A stretch of 9,581 nucleotides of DNA. It comes from Thermoplasmata archaeon. GTDB lineage: Archaea; Thermoplasmatota; E2; UBA202; JdFR-43. A model generated the notes under the pieces. It did not search any database. It saw only the letters and a program-made list of their open reading frames with translations, and was not told the origin of the DNA. Positions 1-5,573 of this stretch are shown one piece after another (within the stretch, counting starts at the first letter, position 1; each line of letters opens with the position of its first letter). The position numbers and the translations under genes were made by a program. The stretch covers positions 1 through 9,581 of the forward strand of contig QMSU01000025.1 of assembly GCA_003650975.1 (NCBI GenBank), in the 5' to 3' direction.

Positions 1-596
1 CCATGGCTGTTGGCCACCAGTCCCGCCCCGACATAGGGCATGCCGTGATTCACGGTTCCGTTCTTCACCTCAACACCCATCACATCTTCCAGCATGGTGC
101 GTTCATCCTCGGTTGCCTTGGGATGGCAGAGCACACCCCTGTTGGTGGCCGCAGCCGCCATCCCCACCGTATTCAGTTCAGCTATTGGCGCCTGCACCAC
201 CTCCACATTCAGTGTGTCCTGAACGTCGCGCACCGTTGTTTTTTCAAGGAGCGGATGTGTGATGGCGCCATGGTCATTGACAAGGATGTTGTTTCCTGCT
301 GCATTGAATTTATCATCTATTATTAAAACTTCTCCTTCAAAATGTTCCTTTATGATGGCAAGCTCCTTTTCCTCGATGAAATCGGCAACCACCATACCGT
401 ATGAGTTGAGCGCCATGAGGGAGCCGATGAGAGAGCTTCCCCCTATGGTGAGTTCCACAACCTCAACTCCGAGGGAGTCCCGTATCGTTTTCACCGTTTC
501 TTTTCGAAGCTGTGGTTCAACAAATGCAATGGTATCGTTTGCCCGGCAATAAACCCCCACGTGTGCATTCCCGTTGAAATCAAGCCTTTTCAGCAT
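1..596 (-). CDS. eif6: Archaeal translation initiation factor 6 (aIF6), 3'-truncated by window edge
   Basis: aIF6 binds the large ribosomal subunit and prevents premature joining with the small subunit. The translation of the minus strand from ATG 596-594 begins MLKRLDFNGNAHVGVYCRAN and continues with the family's pseudo-repeated pattern: a glycine-rich GGSSLIGSLMALNS stretch, NAAGNNILVND, and TVGMAAAATNRGVLCHP, all typical of eIF6/aIF6. About 198 residues are visible against a usual length near 220, so only the last twenty or so lie beyond position 1. The start sits 7 nt after the L31e stop (604-606) with no obvious Shine-Dalgarno sequence, so translation probably depends on coupling to L31e. 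It is the last visible gene of the S19e-PDCD5-L39e-L31e-aIF6 operon; in many archaea rplX/L18a, prefoldin alpha and ftsY follow, which would lie left of the window. Family identity is very secure. Confidence 0.95.
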   Translation of the reverse strand, partial: MLKRLDFNGNAHVGVYCRANDTIAFVEPQLRKETVKTIRDSLGVEVVELTIGGSSLIGSLMALNSYGMVVADFIEEKELAIIKEHFEGEVLIIDDKFNAAGNNILVNDHGAITHPLLEKTTVRDVQDTLNVEVVQAPIAELNTVGMAAAATNRGVLCHPKATEDERTMLEDVMGVEVKNGTVNHGMPYVGAGLVANSH

Positions 597-603
597 GGTA
601 GCA

Positions 604-1302
604 CTAGGGTTCCGGTTTCTCCTTTTTCTCCTCCCCCTCTCCCTCTGATGGTTCCTCTTCTGTCTTCTCCGATGTTGATTCTTCTTCACTCACTTCCGCA
701 CTTTCCTCAGAGGATTCTTCTTTCCCTCCTTCCTCCTCTGGCTGCGCTTCCGGTGAGATCTCTTCTTCTTTCACATCAGCTTCTTCGGAAATTTCGCCGG
801 TTTCTTTCTCCGTGGTGCTGAGCACGGCTGCGAGTATGTCGGCCTTCCTCATTTTCTGGTTTACCGGTATGCCGCGCTCCTTTGCGTATTCCAGCAGCTG
901 GTTTTTGGTCCACGCCTCGCTCGGGATGCTCTCATCGACCTCCTCGACTTTTTCCTCCTCCGGGACGATTTCCTCTTCCTCTATCACTTCCTCCGGTTTT
1001 TCCTCGGCCTTTTCCTTTTTCTTCTTCTTTTCCTTCTTTTCGGGTATCCTCACCTCGGCTTCCGGGGTGTATGCCCAGACGATATCCTCTGTTTTGACCG
1101 CCTTGACCCTCACCTTAGAAGGAATCTTCTCCCTGCCGCGTCCCCATATGAGTTCATTGATGCTGCTGTCTATTTTCACGTTCTCCACTTTCATGTGGCG
1201 TACCAGGAATGCCCGTATCTCCTTTATTGCTCTCGGTGCCCTCTTTGTCCGCGGCACGGATTTTGCCTTTATTAACGGAATGGTATATAATCTCTCATCC
1301 AT
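604..1302 (-). CDS. rpl31e: Ribosomal protein L31e with long C-terminal extension (SAP/HeH-like segment plus acidic tail)
   Basis: Residues 1-85 are a standard archaeal L31e, a large-subunit protein near the peptide exit tunnel: [14 protein letters not shown], then [38 protein letters not shown]. Archaeal L31e is normally about 80-95 residues; this one is 232. After it come a Lys/Glu-rich linker (88-125), a compact segment at about 128-161 ([20 protein letters not shown], then a [10 protein letters not shown] helix) that resembles SAP/HeH/LEM or Rho-N type helix-extended-helix domains, and a very acidic Glu/Ser/Pro low-complexity tail (165-232). The start ATG (1302-1300) is preceded by a GAGGTGA Shine-Dalgarno that overlaps the L39e stop codon 4 nt upstream, so the two are translationally coupled. 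The reading frame is open throughout, and the tail stays in the frame that encodes the L31e core. The domain call on the extension is by pattern only. Confidence 0.93.
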   Translation of the reverse strand: MDERLYTIPLIKAKSVPRTKRAPRAIKEIRAFLVRHMKVENVKIDSSINELIWGRGREKIPSKVRVKAVKTEDIVWAYTPEAEVRIPEKKEKKKKKEKAEEKPEEVIEEEEIVPEEEKVEEVDESIPSEAWTKNQLLEYAKERGIPVNQKMRKADILAAVLSTTEKETGEISEEADVKEEEISPEAQPEEEGGKEESSEESAEVSEEESTSEKTEEEPSEGEGEEKKEKPEP

Positions 1303-1306
1303 ATGC

Positions 1307-1462
1307 TCACCTCTTTAACGTGTTCCTCCGCCAGTAGCGCCTCTTGGGATGCTGCATGAAGCGTCGGCTCGTTCTCATGATTATCCATGCAGGTACCCTT
1401 CTGTTGCTCTTGGTTGCCTTCATCAATCTCTTTTTCCGCGCAAGTGGCTTGTTTCTCGCCAT
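1307..1462 (-). CDS. rpl39e: Ribosomal protein L39e
   Basis: This small, very basic large-subunit protein (51 residues) lines the peptide exit tunnel. The translation starts [20 protein letters not shown] and ends with the family's Arg/Trp-rich helix ([19 protein letters not shown]), matching the usual 50-52 residue length. The start at 1462 lies 1 nt after the PDCD5 stop codon (1464-1466) and has a strong GGAGG sequence inside the end of the PDCD5 gene, so expression is coupled to it. The stop codon overlaps the ribosome-binding site of L31e. It sits in the conserved archaeal order S19e-PDCD5-L39e-L31e-aIF6. Nothing about it is unusual. Confidence 0.96.
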   Translation of the reverse strand: MARNKPLARKKRLMKATKSNRRVPAWIIMRTSRRFMQHPKRRYWRRNTLKR

Positions 1463-1463
1463 T

Positions 1464-1784
1464 TTAAATCCTCCTTATCCGTATATCTCTCTTTTCGGGC
1501 ACTAACCGCTTTATCAGTTCTTTGAACGCCTCGTCGGTTATGCGCTCCCGTATCTTACCCATCTGATACAGCATGATGAGCTGATTCTCAATATAGGCTG
1601 CCTTTTCCGGCTTCGCCATCTTTATGCGTTCCAGCCGCGCCCGTGCTTCGGAGTCGAGCAGCTGACGCATGATCGCCTTTTTCTGTGCTTCTACTGCTTC
1701 CTGCTGGGCCTGCTGCTGCTCTTCCACCATCTGGTTCTGCATCTGCGCAAGCATTCTCCTTTTTATTTCCTCTGCATCGCCCAT
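1464..1784 (-). CDS. PDCD5-related DNA-binding protein (archaeal TFAR19 family)
   Basis: A 106-residue protein of the PDCD5/TFAR19 family, small three-helix-bundle proteins with reported nucleic-acid binding in archaea and a role linked to apoptosis and chaperonin in eukaryotes; the archaeal job is not established. What shows it: [18 protein letters not shown], a Gln-rich helix ([20 protein letters not shown]), then [23 protein letters not shown] and the core helix pattern [27 protein letters not shown]. The length matches the family (about 105-120). Gene spacing is 20 nt after the S19e stop, with a weak AGTGAT in front of ATG 1784-1782; it runs into L39e with 1 nt between. Its place beside ribosomal protein genes is the standard archaeal arrangement. 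Confidence 0.94.
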   Translation of the reverse strand: MGDAEEIKRRMLAQMQNQMVEEQQQAQQEAVEAQKKAIMRQLLDSEARARLERIKMAKPEKAAYIENQLIMLYQMGKIRERITDEAFKELIKRLVPEKRDIRIRRI

Positions 1785-1804
1785 ATCATATCACTTTGAC
1801 CTTA

Positions 1805-2239
1805 TTATATAAATTTTCCTGTTTCCTGGGCCACCTCATGGGCAACATTGTCAAGCAATGACTGCCCCTTCGATGTCACCTTCCTGCCCTTACTCGCCAT
1901 ATTCTCCACCAGGCCCGCCTCCTCAAGTTGCTGCAGCGCCTTGCGGATGATGGAGCCGCTGCCCTTCACGTGCCGGTAGGGTTTCACCCCCTTATCTCTT
2001 TTTCCCCCGTACATGCCGCGCAGGCGGGAGACGCCGATGGGCCCCCGTATATACACCTTTCTCAGTATTGAGGCCATCCGCACATACCACCAGTCGGGGT
2101 CTTCTGGCGCGCGCTCCTTATGTGCTCCTGTTTTCACCCATATGCTCCATTCAGGAGGCTGGAGCTTGTATTCATTTTTGAGCTTGTCAGCCAGTTTTCT
2201 AATCAAAGGTTCGGCTGGCACATCATAGGCTGTCGTCAT
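1805..2239 (-). CDS. rps19e: Ribosomal protein S19e
   Basis: Archaeal/eukaryotic-specific small-subunit protein of 144 residues, needed in eukaryotes for 18S rRNA maturation. The translation MTTAYDVPAEPLIRKLADKL, WSIWVKTGAHKERAPEDPDW, YVRMASILRKVYIRGPIGVS, then RLRGMYGGKRDKG and GSGSIIRKALQQLEEAGLVE is unmistakable S19e, ending in the winged-helix region. The frame is open for 23 more codons upstream, but I place the start at ATG 2239-2237 because the family begins MTT.YDVPA and because a TATA box centred near 2264 puts transcription start at about this codon, making the mRNA leaderless. It is the first gene of the translation operon; PDCD5 follows 20 nt later. Confidence 0.96.
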   Translation of the reverse strand: MTTAYDVPAEPLIRKLADKLKNEYKLQPPEWSIWVKTGAHKERAPEDPDWWYVRMASILRKVYIRGPIGVSRLRGMYGGKRDKGVKPYRHVKGSGSIIRKALQQLEEAGLVENMASKGRKVTSKGQSLLDNVAHEVAQETGKFI

Positions 2240-2258
2240 CGCAACCCAATACAGAAGG

Positions 2259-2270
2259 CATATAAAAAGG
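2259..2270 (-). promoter_or_regulatory. TATA promoter of the S19e operon
   Basis: On the minus strand this reads CCTTTTTATATG. Its centre (about 2264) is 25 nt from the S19e start codon at 2239, the archaeal TATA-to-start distance, and no Shine-Dalgarno lies between, so a leaderless transcript is likely. This is inferred from spacing and sequence only. Confidence 0.65.
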
Positions 2271-2398
2271 TAATTCTCACGTTTTCCCTGATAAAAAGGG
2301 AGTGGCAATGGAAAAGATGCACAAGAGAACAGCCGGTTTGTATTTTCCTGCTCAACCCGGTATCAAACAGTTTTTATCCCTCGCAGTTTCTGACATTT

Positions 2399-2947
2399 TC
2401 ATGCATACCAGACAAAAGGGGTGAAACCGGCAAAGCCCGTGGTTGAAAAAGAGAAATAGCCGGTCCATCCAATGATACCCACAAAGCCAATGCAAAGAAC
2501 TTTGTGCGGCCCGGTGAGGAGGGTTTCATTGCCCGCAGGCGCTATCGGATAAATATCAGTGTGTGACTGTGTGCTGTCGTAGTTACAGTACACAATGTTC
2601 GGGAGCAAGGAATAAATGATGTTAAAATAGGACGAGCGCAGAAAACTGGAGGGGAGTGAGAGGTGGAAGCCATCCCCAGCCGATACCAGGAGATAAAGCC
2701 CGGTAACTGTGCCTGCATATTTTTGCATATCGTCGTCTCTGGAGAGGATTTCCCTGCATTTTCTTGCTATACTGTCGGATAATGTTTCCCCGGCATAACA
2801 TTTGACGTTCATGGTGAAGGTTTCCATGCTCCCGTCCGGCAGACATTTGGCAAATGTTACCACTCTTTCGTCTGTGCTTTCCGAATGGGGAATCATTAAC
2901 AAAAAAAGTCCGAGAGCCACGAGGAATGTGACCGTTTTACGCCTCAT
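2399..2947 (-). CDS. Exported protein of unknown function
   Basis: I do not recognise the family. The 182-residue product starts MRRKTVTFLVALGLFLLMIP, a clear signal peptide (basic N-terminus, hydrophobic core to about residue 20, cleavage probably near SES at 22-24). The mature part holds five cysteines (35, 50, 64, 121, 152), three of them in the first 45 mature residues (CLPDG, VKCYAG, RKCREI), and ends in a Gly/aromatic-rich hydrophobic stretch (CIGFVGIIGWTGYFSFSTTG, then FAGFTPFVWYA) that could be a membrane anchor or a buried beta hairpin. The open frame extends 23 codons upstream, but ATG 2947-2945 is favoured because a TATA-like element centred near 2972 is 25 nt away, giving a leaderless start; the next ATG upstream (2968) lies inside that element. 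It is the third exported-protein gene in a row on this strand, with its own promoter. Confidence 0.72.
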   Translation of the reverse strand: MRRKTVTFLVALGLFLLMIPHSESTDERVVTFAKCLPDGSMETFTMNVKCYAGETLSDSIARKCREILSRDDDMQKYAGTVTGLYLLVSAGDGFHLSLPSSFLRSSYFNIIYSLLPNIVYCNYDSTQSHTDIYPIAPAGNETLLTGPHKVLCIGFVGIIGWTGYFSFSTTGFAGFTPFVWYA

Positions 2948-3276
2948 AAACACACATCTGCAAAACATTATTAAATCTTTTTCCTGTGGGGCATCTGAGA
3001 CTCTCAACTTTAGCATCTCTTCGAAAAGTTTGCAAAGGTTTCACACCACCCCAGAATCGCCCGATTCTCCAGTCAACGAGTGAAAAGAACCGTTCGTGCA
3101 TAGGTCTGATGCTTTTCTTCCATCGAAGGTGTGCAGTAACCCGCATGACACGAGCATGGCAAAAATGGACCGTTATTGGGGGATAGGTAGAATTTACGGG
3201 AATGAAAGACATGACAGGAATCGGGATGGAAATTAAAGGATACGTAAATAGGGTACATTTCCGAACACATGGACGG
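2948..3276. other. Gene-free gap of about 330 nt between two exported-protein genes
   Basis: Apart from the TATA-like element at 2967-2976, I see no convincing gene here. Open frames run across it (for example 2937-3314 on the minus strand) but have no start signal and no family pattern. A short palindrome AGAATCG/CGATTCT lies at 3053-3068, with only a 2-nt spacer. There is no strong T run downstream of the 3277 stop on the minus strand. It may contain an untranslated region, an unrecognised RNA or decayed sequence. Confidence 0.45.
2967..2976 (-). promoter_or_regulatory. TATA-like promoter of the 182-residue exported protein
   Basis: The minus strand reads ATTTAATAAT, preceded by an A-rich stretch. 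The centre is about 25 nt from ATG 2947, which fits leaderless transcription. It is a weaker match than the other promoters here. Confidence 0.5.
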
Positions 3277-4068
3277 CTACTGCACCAGCACAAAAGGCCC
3301 GAGCACAATGGCATTTGCGGTCACCGGATCGCAATCACCGACCGTGACCGTTATCACCGCACGTCCCAGTCCCAGCACCGGTCTTGATGAGATGGTTGCC
3401 GTATCGCCAGGTGGTATGCTGCTGATGACGCCCGAGGCGTACTCACCCAGCAGGATAAAGCCACCTTCCACGGAGATGGTCCAGCGCACATTGGTGAGAT
3501 CGGGGCACTCATTATTGGTGACCACCGCTGATACTCCGGCATGCAGTCCCTTCACCACCTCAACTTCCGGACGGCATACCTCCACATATGTCCTGAAACA
3601 CCAGTCCCATCCCCCGCCTTTACTGGAGGAACCCTGCGGATAGGGGTTTCCCGATGCCCCTGCCCATGCATATTCTCCGCCGGGCGGGTAGGAAAGTTTG
3701 AGATAGTGTGTTTTTCCCGTTTCCAGTGACACATCGGAGACATCAAATGACACCCAGTCGCAGGTATTCGGAATCGAACTCACCGGAAGTTCTCTGGAGG
3801 TGATGACGGTGCCCAGCGGTCTCTCAACGGAGAGGGTGAGGGGCGGAGAACCGCCATAGCCCTGCATAATTTTCACCTCAACTCTCACCAGTCTCTTATG
3901 GGAGGGAACAAATTCCTGCCATTCAGAGGGATAGAACCACAGACAATCATCACTTTCTTCTTGATGTTGATCGATGATTTCCTCCGCCATGGAGGCCCCC
4001 TTCAGCGGGAGTACGGCAGTAATCATCAAAAGTATGCATACCAGTATGCCCGACACGCGTTTCATCAT
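3277..4068 (-). CDS. Secreted beta-sandwich / Ig-like repeat protein
   Basis: A 263-residue exported protein. Residues 1-26 are a signal peptide (MMKRVSGILVCILLMITAVL, then PLKGAS). Residues about 45-165 have the pattern of a jelly-roll/galactose-binding-like domain common in archaeal surface proteins: WQEFVPSHKRLVRVEVKIMQ, DWVSFDVSDVSLETGKTHYL, then GNPYPQGSSS and the closing strand WDWCFRTYVEV. Residues about 167-263 look like an Ig-like (CARDB-type) domain: GVSAVVTNN, NVRWTISVEGGFILLG, ISSIPPGDTATISSRPVLGL, GRAVITVTV, ending VLGPFVLVQ. No catalytic motif is visible; binding or structural function at the cell surface is an inference. The open frame extends upstream, but ATGATG at 4068/4065 has a GGAGG Shine-Dalgarno 5 nt ahead and a TATA box centred near 4105. 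The caspase-like gene ends 32 nt upstream, so the two may be functionally linked. Confidence 0.8.
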   Translation of the reverse strand: MMKRVSGILVCILLMITAVLPLKGASMAEEIIDQHQEESDDCLWFYPSEWQEFVPSHKRLVRVEVKIMQGYGGSPPLTLSVERPLGTVITSRELPVSSIPNTCDWVSFDVSDVSLETGKTHYLKLSYPPGGEYAWAGASGNPYPQGSSSKGGGWDWCFRTYVEVCRPEVEVVKGLHAGVSAVVTNNECPDLTNVRWTISVEGGFILLGEYASGVISSIPPGDTATISSRPVLGLGRAVITVTVGDCDPVTANAIVLGPFVLVQ

Positions 4069-4100
4069 TTTTGCCTCCACGACCTTCAATCCTTCATCGG

Positions 4101-4109
4101 TTATAAAAC
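4101..4109 (-). promoter_or_regulatory. TATA promoter of the beta-sandwich protein, overlapping the upstream stop codon
   Basis: The minus strand reads AGTTTTATAA; its last three bases (4103-4101) are the stop codon of the caspase-like gene. The centre (about 4105) predicts transcription start near 4080, leaving a leader of about 12 nt that contains the GGAGG in front of ATG 4068. This is the only gene of the three exported-protein genes with an apparent leader. Confidence 0.6.
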
Positions 4110-5009
4110 TTTTCGCCACGAGAGGTTTACCAGTTTCAGTTGGGCACCGCTGTTTTCCTGGCTGGGCCATCCGTCATATATCTGGGGGTGTTGTGGCCGG
4201 AGGCGGACAAATGGGTGCAGTAAAAATATCAGTGATAAAAGACTGGATCTGAGAATGGTGGGTATCTCTGCGTAGTAAAAGGATTCCTCTGCGGAAACCC
4301 ATCCATCGCCGTTGGCATCGGCATCTCCCTTCATCCCTTTGATGAGATAGTAGGGAAAGAGCCAGCGCTTTTTTATGAAGAGGGGACCGGAGGATTCATC
4401 GGCTGCACATGACATCAACACCACACGGCCGCCTTTTCCCAGATCCTCTGTACCATCAATCATCCCGCCGCTGTGACAGGTTTCGAAGATAATCACGATA
4501 TTTCGGGAGCGGAGACCATCAAACGCCACGCTCAGCTCATCATCCATCATGCTGTTGTTTCCGCTTTCCCGATCATAGTCATATGGGATGAGATATTCGT
4601 CCATGCCGTCTGGCTCGTCCAGCGGCTGCTGGTCCTCCATCTGCTCCCCATGCATTGAAAAAAAGAAGAGAATGATGTCATCAGCATCTGCTCCACTTTC
4701 GTTCAGCCACTCAAAGGGCGTGGTCAGTATTTCCTCCTTTGTGGCTTCCTCTTCAATGAGGAGTTTTATATTGCCCTCTTTCCACCCGTGGCCGATGAGC
4801 GTGGTACGGAGATCATTGACATCTGTGGCATCACGGGTTTCACTTCCCGTTGCGATGATCACTGCCCAGTACTGGGTATCGTTGCCACCGTCTAAGGCGG
4901 GATATGGTATCCCGTCCATCTGCTTTTCCTGTGCTGGCGATAGTGGTGCAATGAACATCAATGCCATTGCCATGCAGAGGGCGGTCCTTCCACCGTGTCC
5001 TCTCATCAT
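4101..5009 (-). CDS. Secreted caspase-like (clan CD) cysteine peptidase
   Basis: A 302-residue exported protein with the His/Cys dyad of clan CD peptidases (caspase/legumain/gingipain fold). A signal peptide covers residues 1-26 (RTALCMAMALMFIAPLSPAQ). Then come the first core strand YWAVIIATG (47-55), the histidine strand DDIILFFFSMHGEQ with His120, and the cysteine strand NIVIIFETCHSGG with Cys178. Residues 231-242 (DANGDGWVSAEE) are a full EF-hand-type calcium loop. The C-terminus QHPQIYDGWPS is a hallmark of the archaeal/bacterial family. An unusual hydrophobic stretch (254-270) precedes it. ATGATG at 5009/5006 lies about 25 nt from a strong TATA box and has no Shine-Dalgarno, so the mRNA is probably leaderless. 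The substrate is unknown. The next gene on the strand, the beta-sandwich protein, starts 32 nt after the stop. Confidence 0.85.
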   Translation of the reverse strand: MMRGHGGRTALCMAMALMFIAPLSPAQEKQMDGIPYPALDGGNDTQYWAVIIATGSETRDATDVNDLRTTLIGHGWKEGNIKLLIEEEATKEEILTTPFEWLNESGADADDIILFFFSMHGEQMEDQQPLDEPDGMDEYLIPYDYDRESGNNSMMDDELSVAFDGLRSRNIVIIFETCHSGGMIDGTEDLGKGGRVVLMSCAADESSGPLFIKKRWLFPYYLIKGMKGDADANGDGWVSAEESFYYAEIPTILRSSLLSLIFLLHPFVRLRPQHPQIYDGWPSQENSGAQLKLVNLSWRKVL

Positions 5010-5026
5010 TTTTTAACTGAAATCAA

Positions 5027-5035
5027 TTTATAAAT
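5027..5035 (-). promoter_or_regulatory. TATA promoter of the caspase-like gene
   Basis: ATTTATAAA on the minus strand, centred near 5031, is 22-25 nt from ATGATG at 5009/5006. There is no Shine-Dalgarno between, which points to leaderless transcription. It is back to back with the tRNA-Trp promoter at 5070-5075. Confidence 0.7.
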
Positions 5036-5069
5036 CTAATCTCACTTCCGCATCCATTGCCACAAAGAA

Positions 5070-5075
5070 TTTAAA
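5070..5075 (+). promoter_or_regulatory. TATA promoter of tRNA-Trp
   Basis: AATTTAAAGG (5068-5077), with TTTAAA at its core and an A-rich BRE-like CAAAGA before it. The centre (about 5073) is 26 nt upstream of the first tRNA base at 5099, so transcription should start at or next to the mature 5' end. Confidence 0.65.
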
Positions 5076-5098
5076 GGAGAGCAGATATTACAGAGCGT

Positions 5099-5240
5099 GG
5101 GAGCATGGTGTAACCAGGGATCATTGCGGGCTCCAGTTATGGGGATGATTAGAAGAGGGTCATCCGATGTGTGAAGACTAACTGGAGCGATGACCCATAG
5201 AAGAGACCCGCCGATCTGGGTTCAAATCCCAGTGCTCCCA
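5099..5240 (+). tRNA. tRNA-Trp (anticodon CCA) with intron at 37/38
   Basis: Exons 5099-5136 and 5206-5240 join to a 73-nt tRNA. The acceptor stem is GGGAGCA (5099-5105) with TGCTCCC (5233-5239), discriminator A5240, no encoded CCA. The D arm is 5108-5124 with GG in the loop, and positions 13 and 22 (both T) unpaired. The anticodon stem is GCGGG (5126-5130) with CCCGC (5207-5211); the loop is C-T-CCA-G-A with anticodon CCA at 5133-5135. The T arm is CTGGG TTCAAAT CCCAG (5216-5232). The intron (5137-5205) lies between G37 and A38, the standard archaeal site. A nearly canonical bulge-helix-bulge surrounds it: helix CTCC (5131-5134) with GAAG (5200-5203, one C-A mismatch), bulges AG^T and AG^A, and outer stem TATGGG (5138-5143) with CCCATA (5194-5199). 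Confidence 0.97.
5137..5205 (+). ncRNA. tRNA-Trp intron: box C/D 2'-O-methylation guide RNA
   Basis: Excised as a 69-nt intron. The stem TATGGG/CCCATA closes a box C (ATGATTA, 5145-5151, one mismatch from RUGAUGA) and a box D (ATGA, 5190-5193, against CUGA). The sequence TAACTGGAG at 5179-5187 is perfectly complementary, over 9 nt, to CTCCAGTTA at 5131-5139, which covers positions 32-37 of the tRNA and the first three intron bases. By the D+5 rule, G5185 lies opposite C5133, that is C34, the first anticodon base. A weaker internal D' (CCGA, 5164-5167) has GGGTC (5157-5161) that pairs with GACCC (5205-5209) and by the same rule points at position 39. In Haloferax and Pyrococcus the tRNA-Trp intron is known to guide modification at 34 and 39, so this is the same system. 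Confidence 0.85.
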
Positions 5241-5263
5241 TAACCTCTAACACGGTGAGTATG

Positions 5264-5455
5264 ATGGAAATAGGAGACATGAAAGTGGATGCAAAATTCG
5301 TGCTGTCGATACTCAGCCTCATCATCGGCATAGTATTTTATCTCTTGTGGGGGCTGACCTATGGTGTATGGGCAGATGTGGGCATTTATTCAGTCACAGC
5401 CGTTTTTGTGATTCTGGGACTCATTGGCCTCCTGCTTATCCGAACAAAGGAATGA
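5264..5455 (+). CDS. Small two-helix membrane protein of unknown function
   Basis: A 63-residue protein with a short hydrophilic N-terminus (MEIGDMKVDAK) and two predicted membrane helices at about 12-32 (FVLSILSLIIGIVFYLLWG) and 40-60 (GIYSVTAVFVILGLIGLLLI), ending in the basic tail RTKE. I do not recognise a named family. Start choice is uncertain: ATG 5264 has GGTGAG at 5254-5259 with ordinary spacing; ATG 5261 and GTG 5255 are in frame just upstream, and ATG 5279 follows an AGGAG but at only 2-nt spacing. No TATA box is visible between the tRNA end (5240) and the gene, so it may be transcribed by readthrough from the tRNA-Trp promoter. The next gene has its own promoter 118 nt on. Confidence 0.7.
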   Translation: MEIGDMKVDAKFVLSILSLIIGIVFYLLWGLTYGVWADVGIYSVTAVFVILGLIGLLLIRTKE

Positions 5456-5542
5456 AAACGGAAACATTTCACATCAATGTAACCAGGGAACAGCGTGCCA
5501 GATTGTGTGCTTTCACTCCATAGGCAGGTGCATCATAAAAAA

Positions 5543-5551
5543 TTTTATATA
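5543..5551 (+). promoter_or_regulatory. TATA promoter of the five-gene operon
   Basis: The stretch AAAAATTTTATATATC (5537-5552) has its TATA core centred near 5548, 26 nt from ATG 5574. No Shine-Dalgarno precedes that ATG, so the first gene is probably leaderless, while the genes after it start by Shine-Dalgarno or overlap. Confidence 0.68.
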
Positions 5552-5573
5552 TCTACGGGAGATTTTCCTTCCA

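Noticed and set aside
812..1318. Plus-strand 168-residue open frame rich in Ser/Phe
   Set aside because: It is the antisense of the Lys/Glu-rich L31e tail, whose codons give Ser/Phe-rich reverse translations; no start signal and no family pattern.
3053..3068. Palindrome AGAATCG..CGATTCT as a terminator or operator
   Set aside because: Only a 2-nt spacer, no T run, and more than 200 nt from the 3277 stop; not strong enough to call.
2937..3314. Minus-strand 125-residue open frame across the gap upstream of the 182-residue protein
   Set aside because: Overlaps the starts or ends of two well-supported genes in another frame, has no ribosome-binding site or promoter at the right distance, and no family pattern; the stretch is probably chance or decayed sequence.
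4170..4260. Possible frameshift in the caspase-like gene, because of the odd hydrophobic stretch (residues 254-270)
   Set aside because: The conserved QHPQIYDGWPS end is in the same frame as the catalytic part, so no shift is required; the stretch is more likely a lineage insertion.
5149..5331. Minus-strand 60-residue open frame opposite the tRNA
   Set aside because: It runs across the tRNA-Trp gene and intron antisense; the tRNA explains the sequence fully.
5424..5573. N-terminal extension of the Mo-domain-like protein by 50 codons
   Set aside because: The TATA box at 5543-5551 lies inside the extension, the hydrophobic anchor begins directly at ATG 5574, and the extension overlaps the end of the preceding gene.
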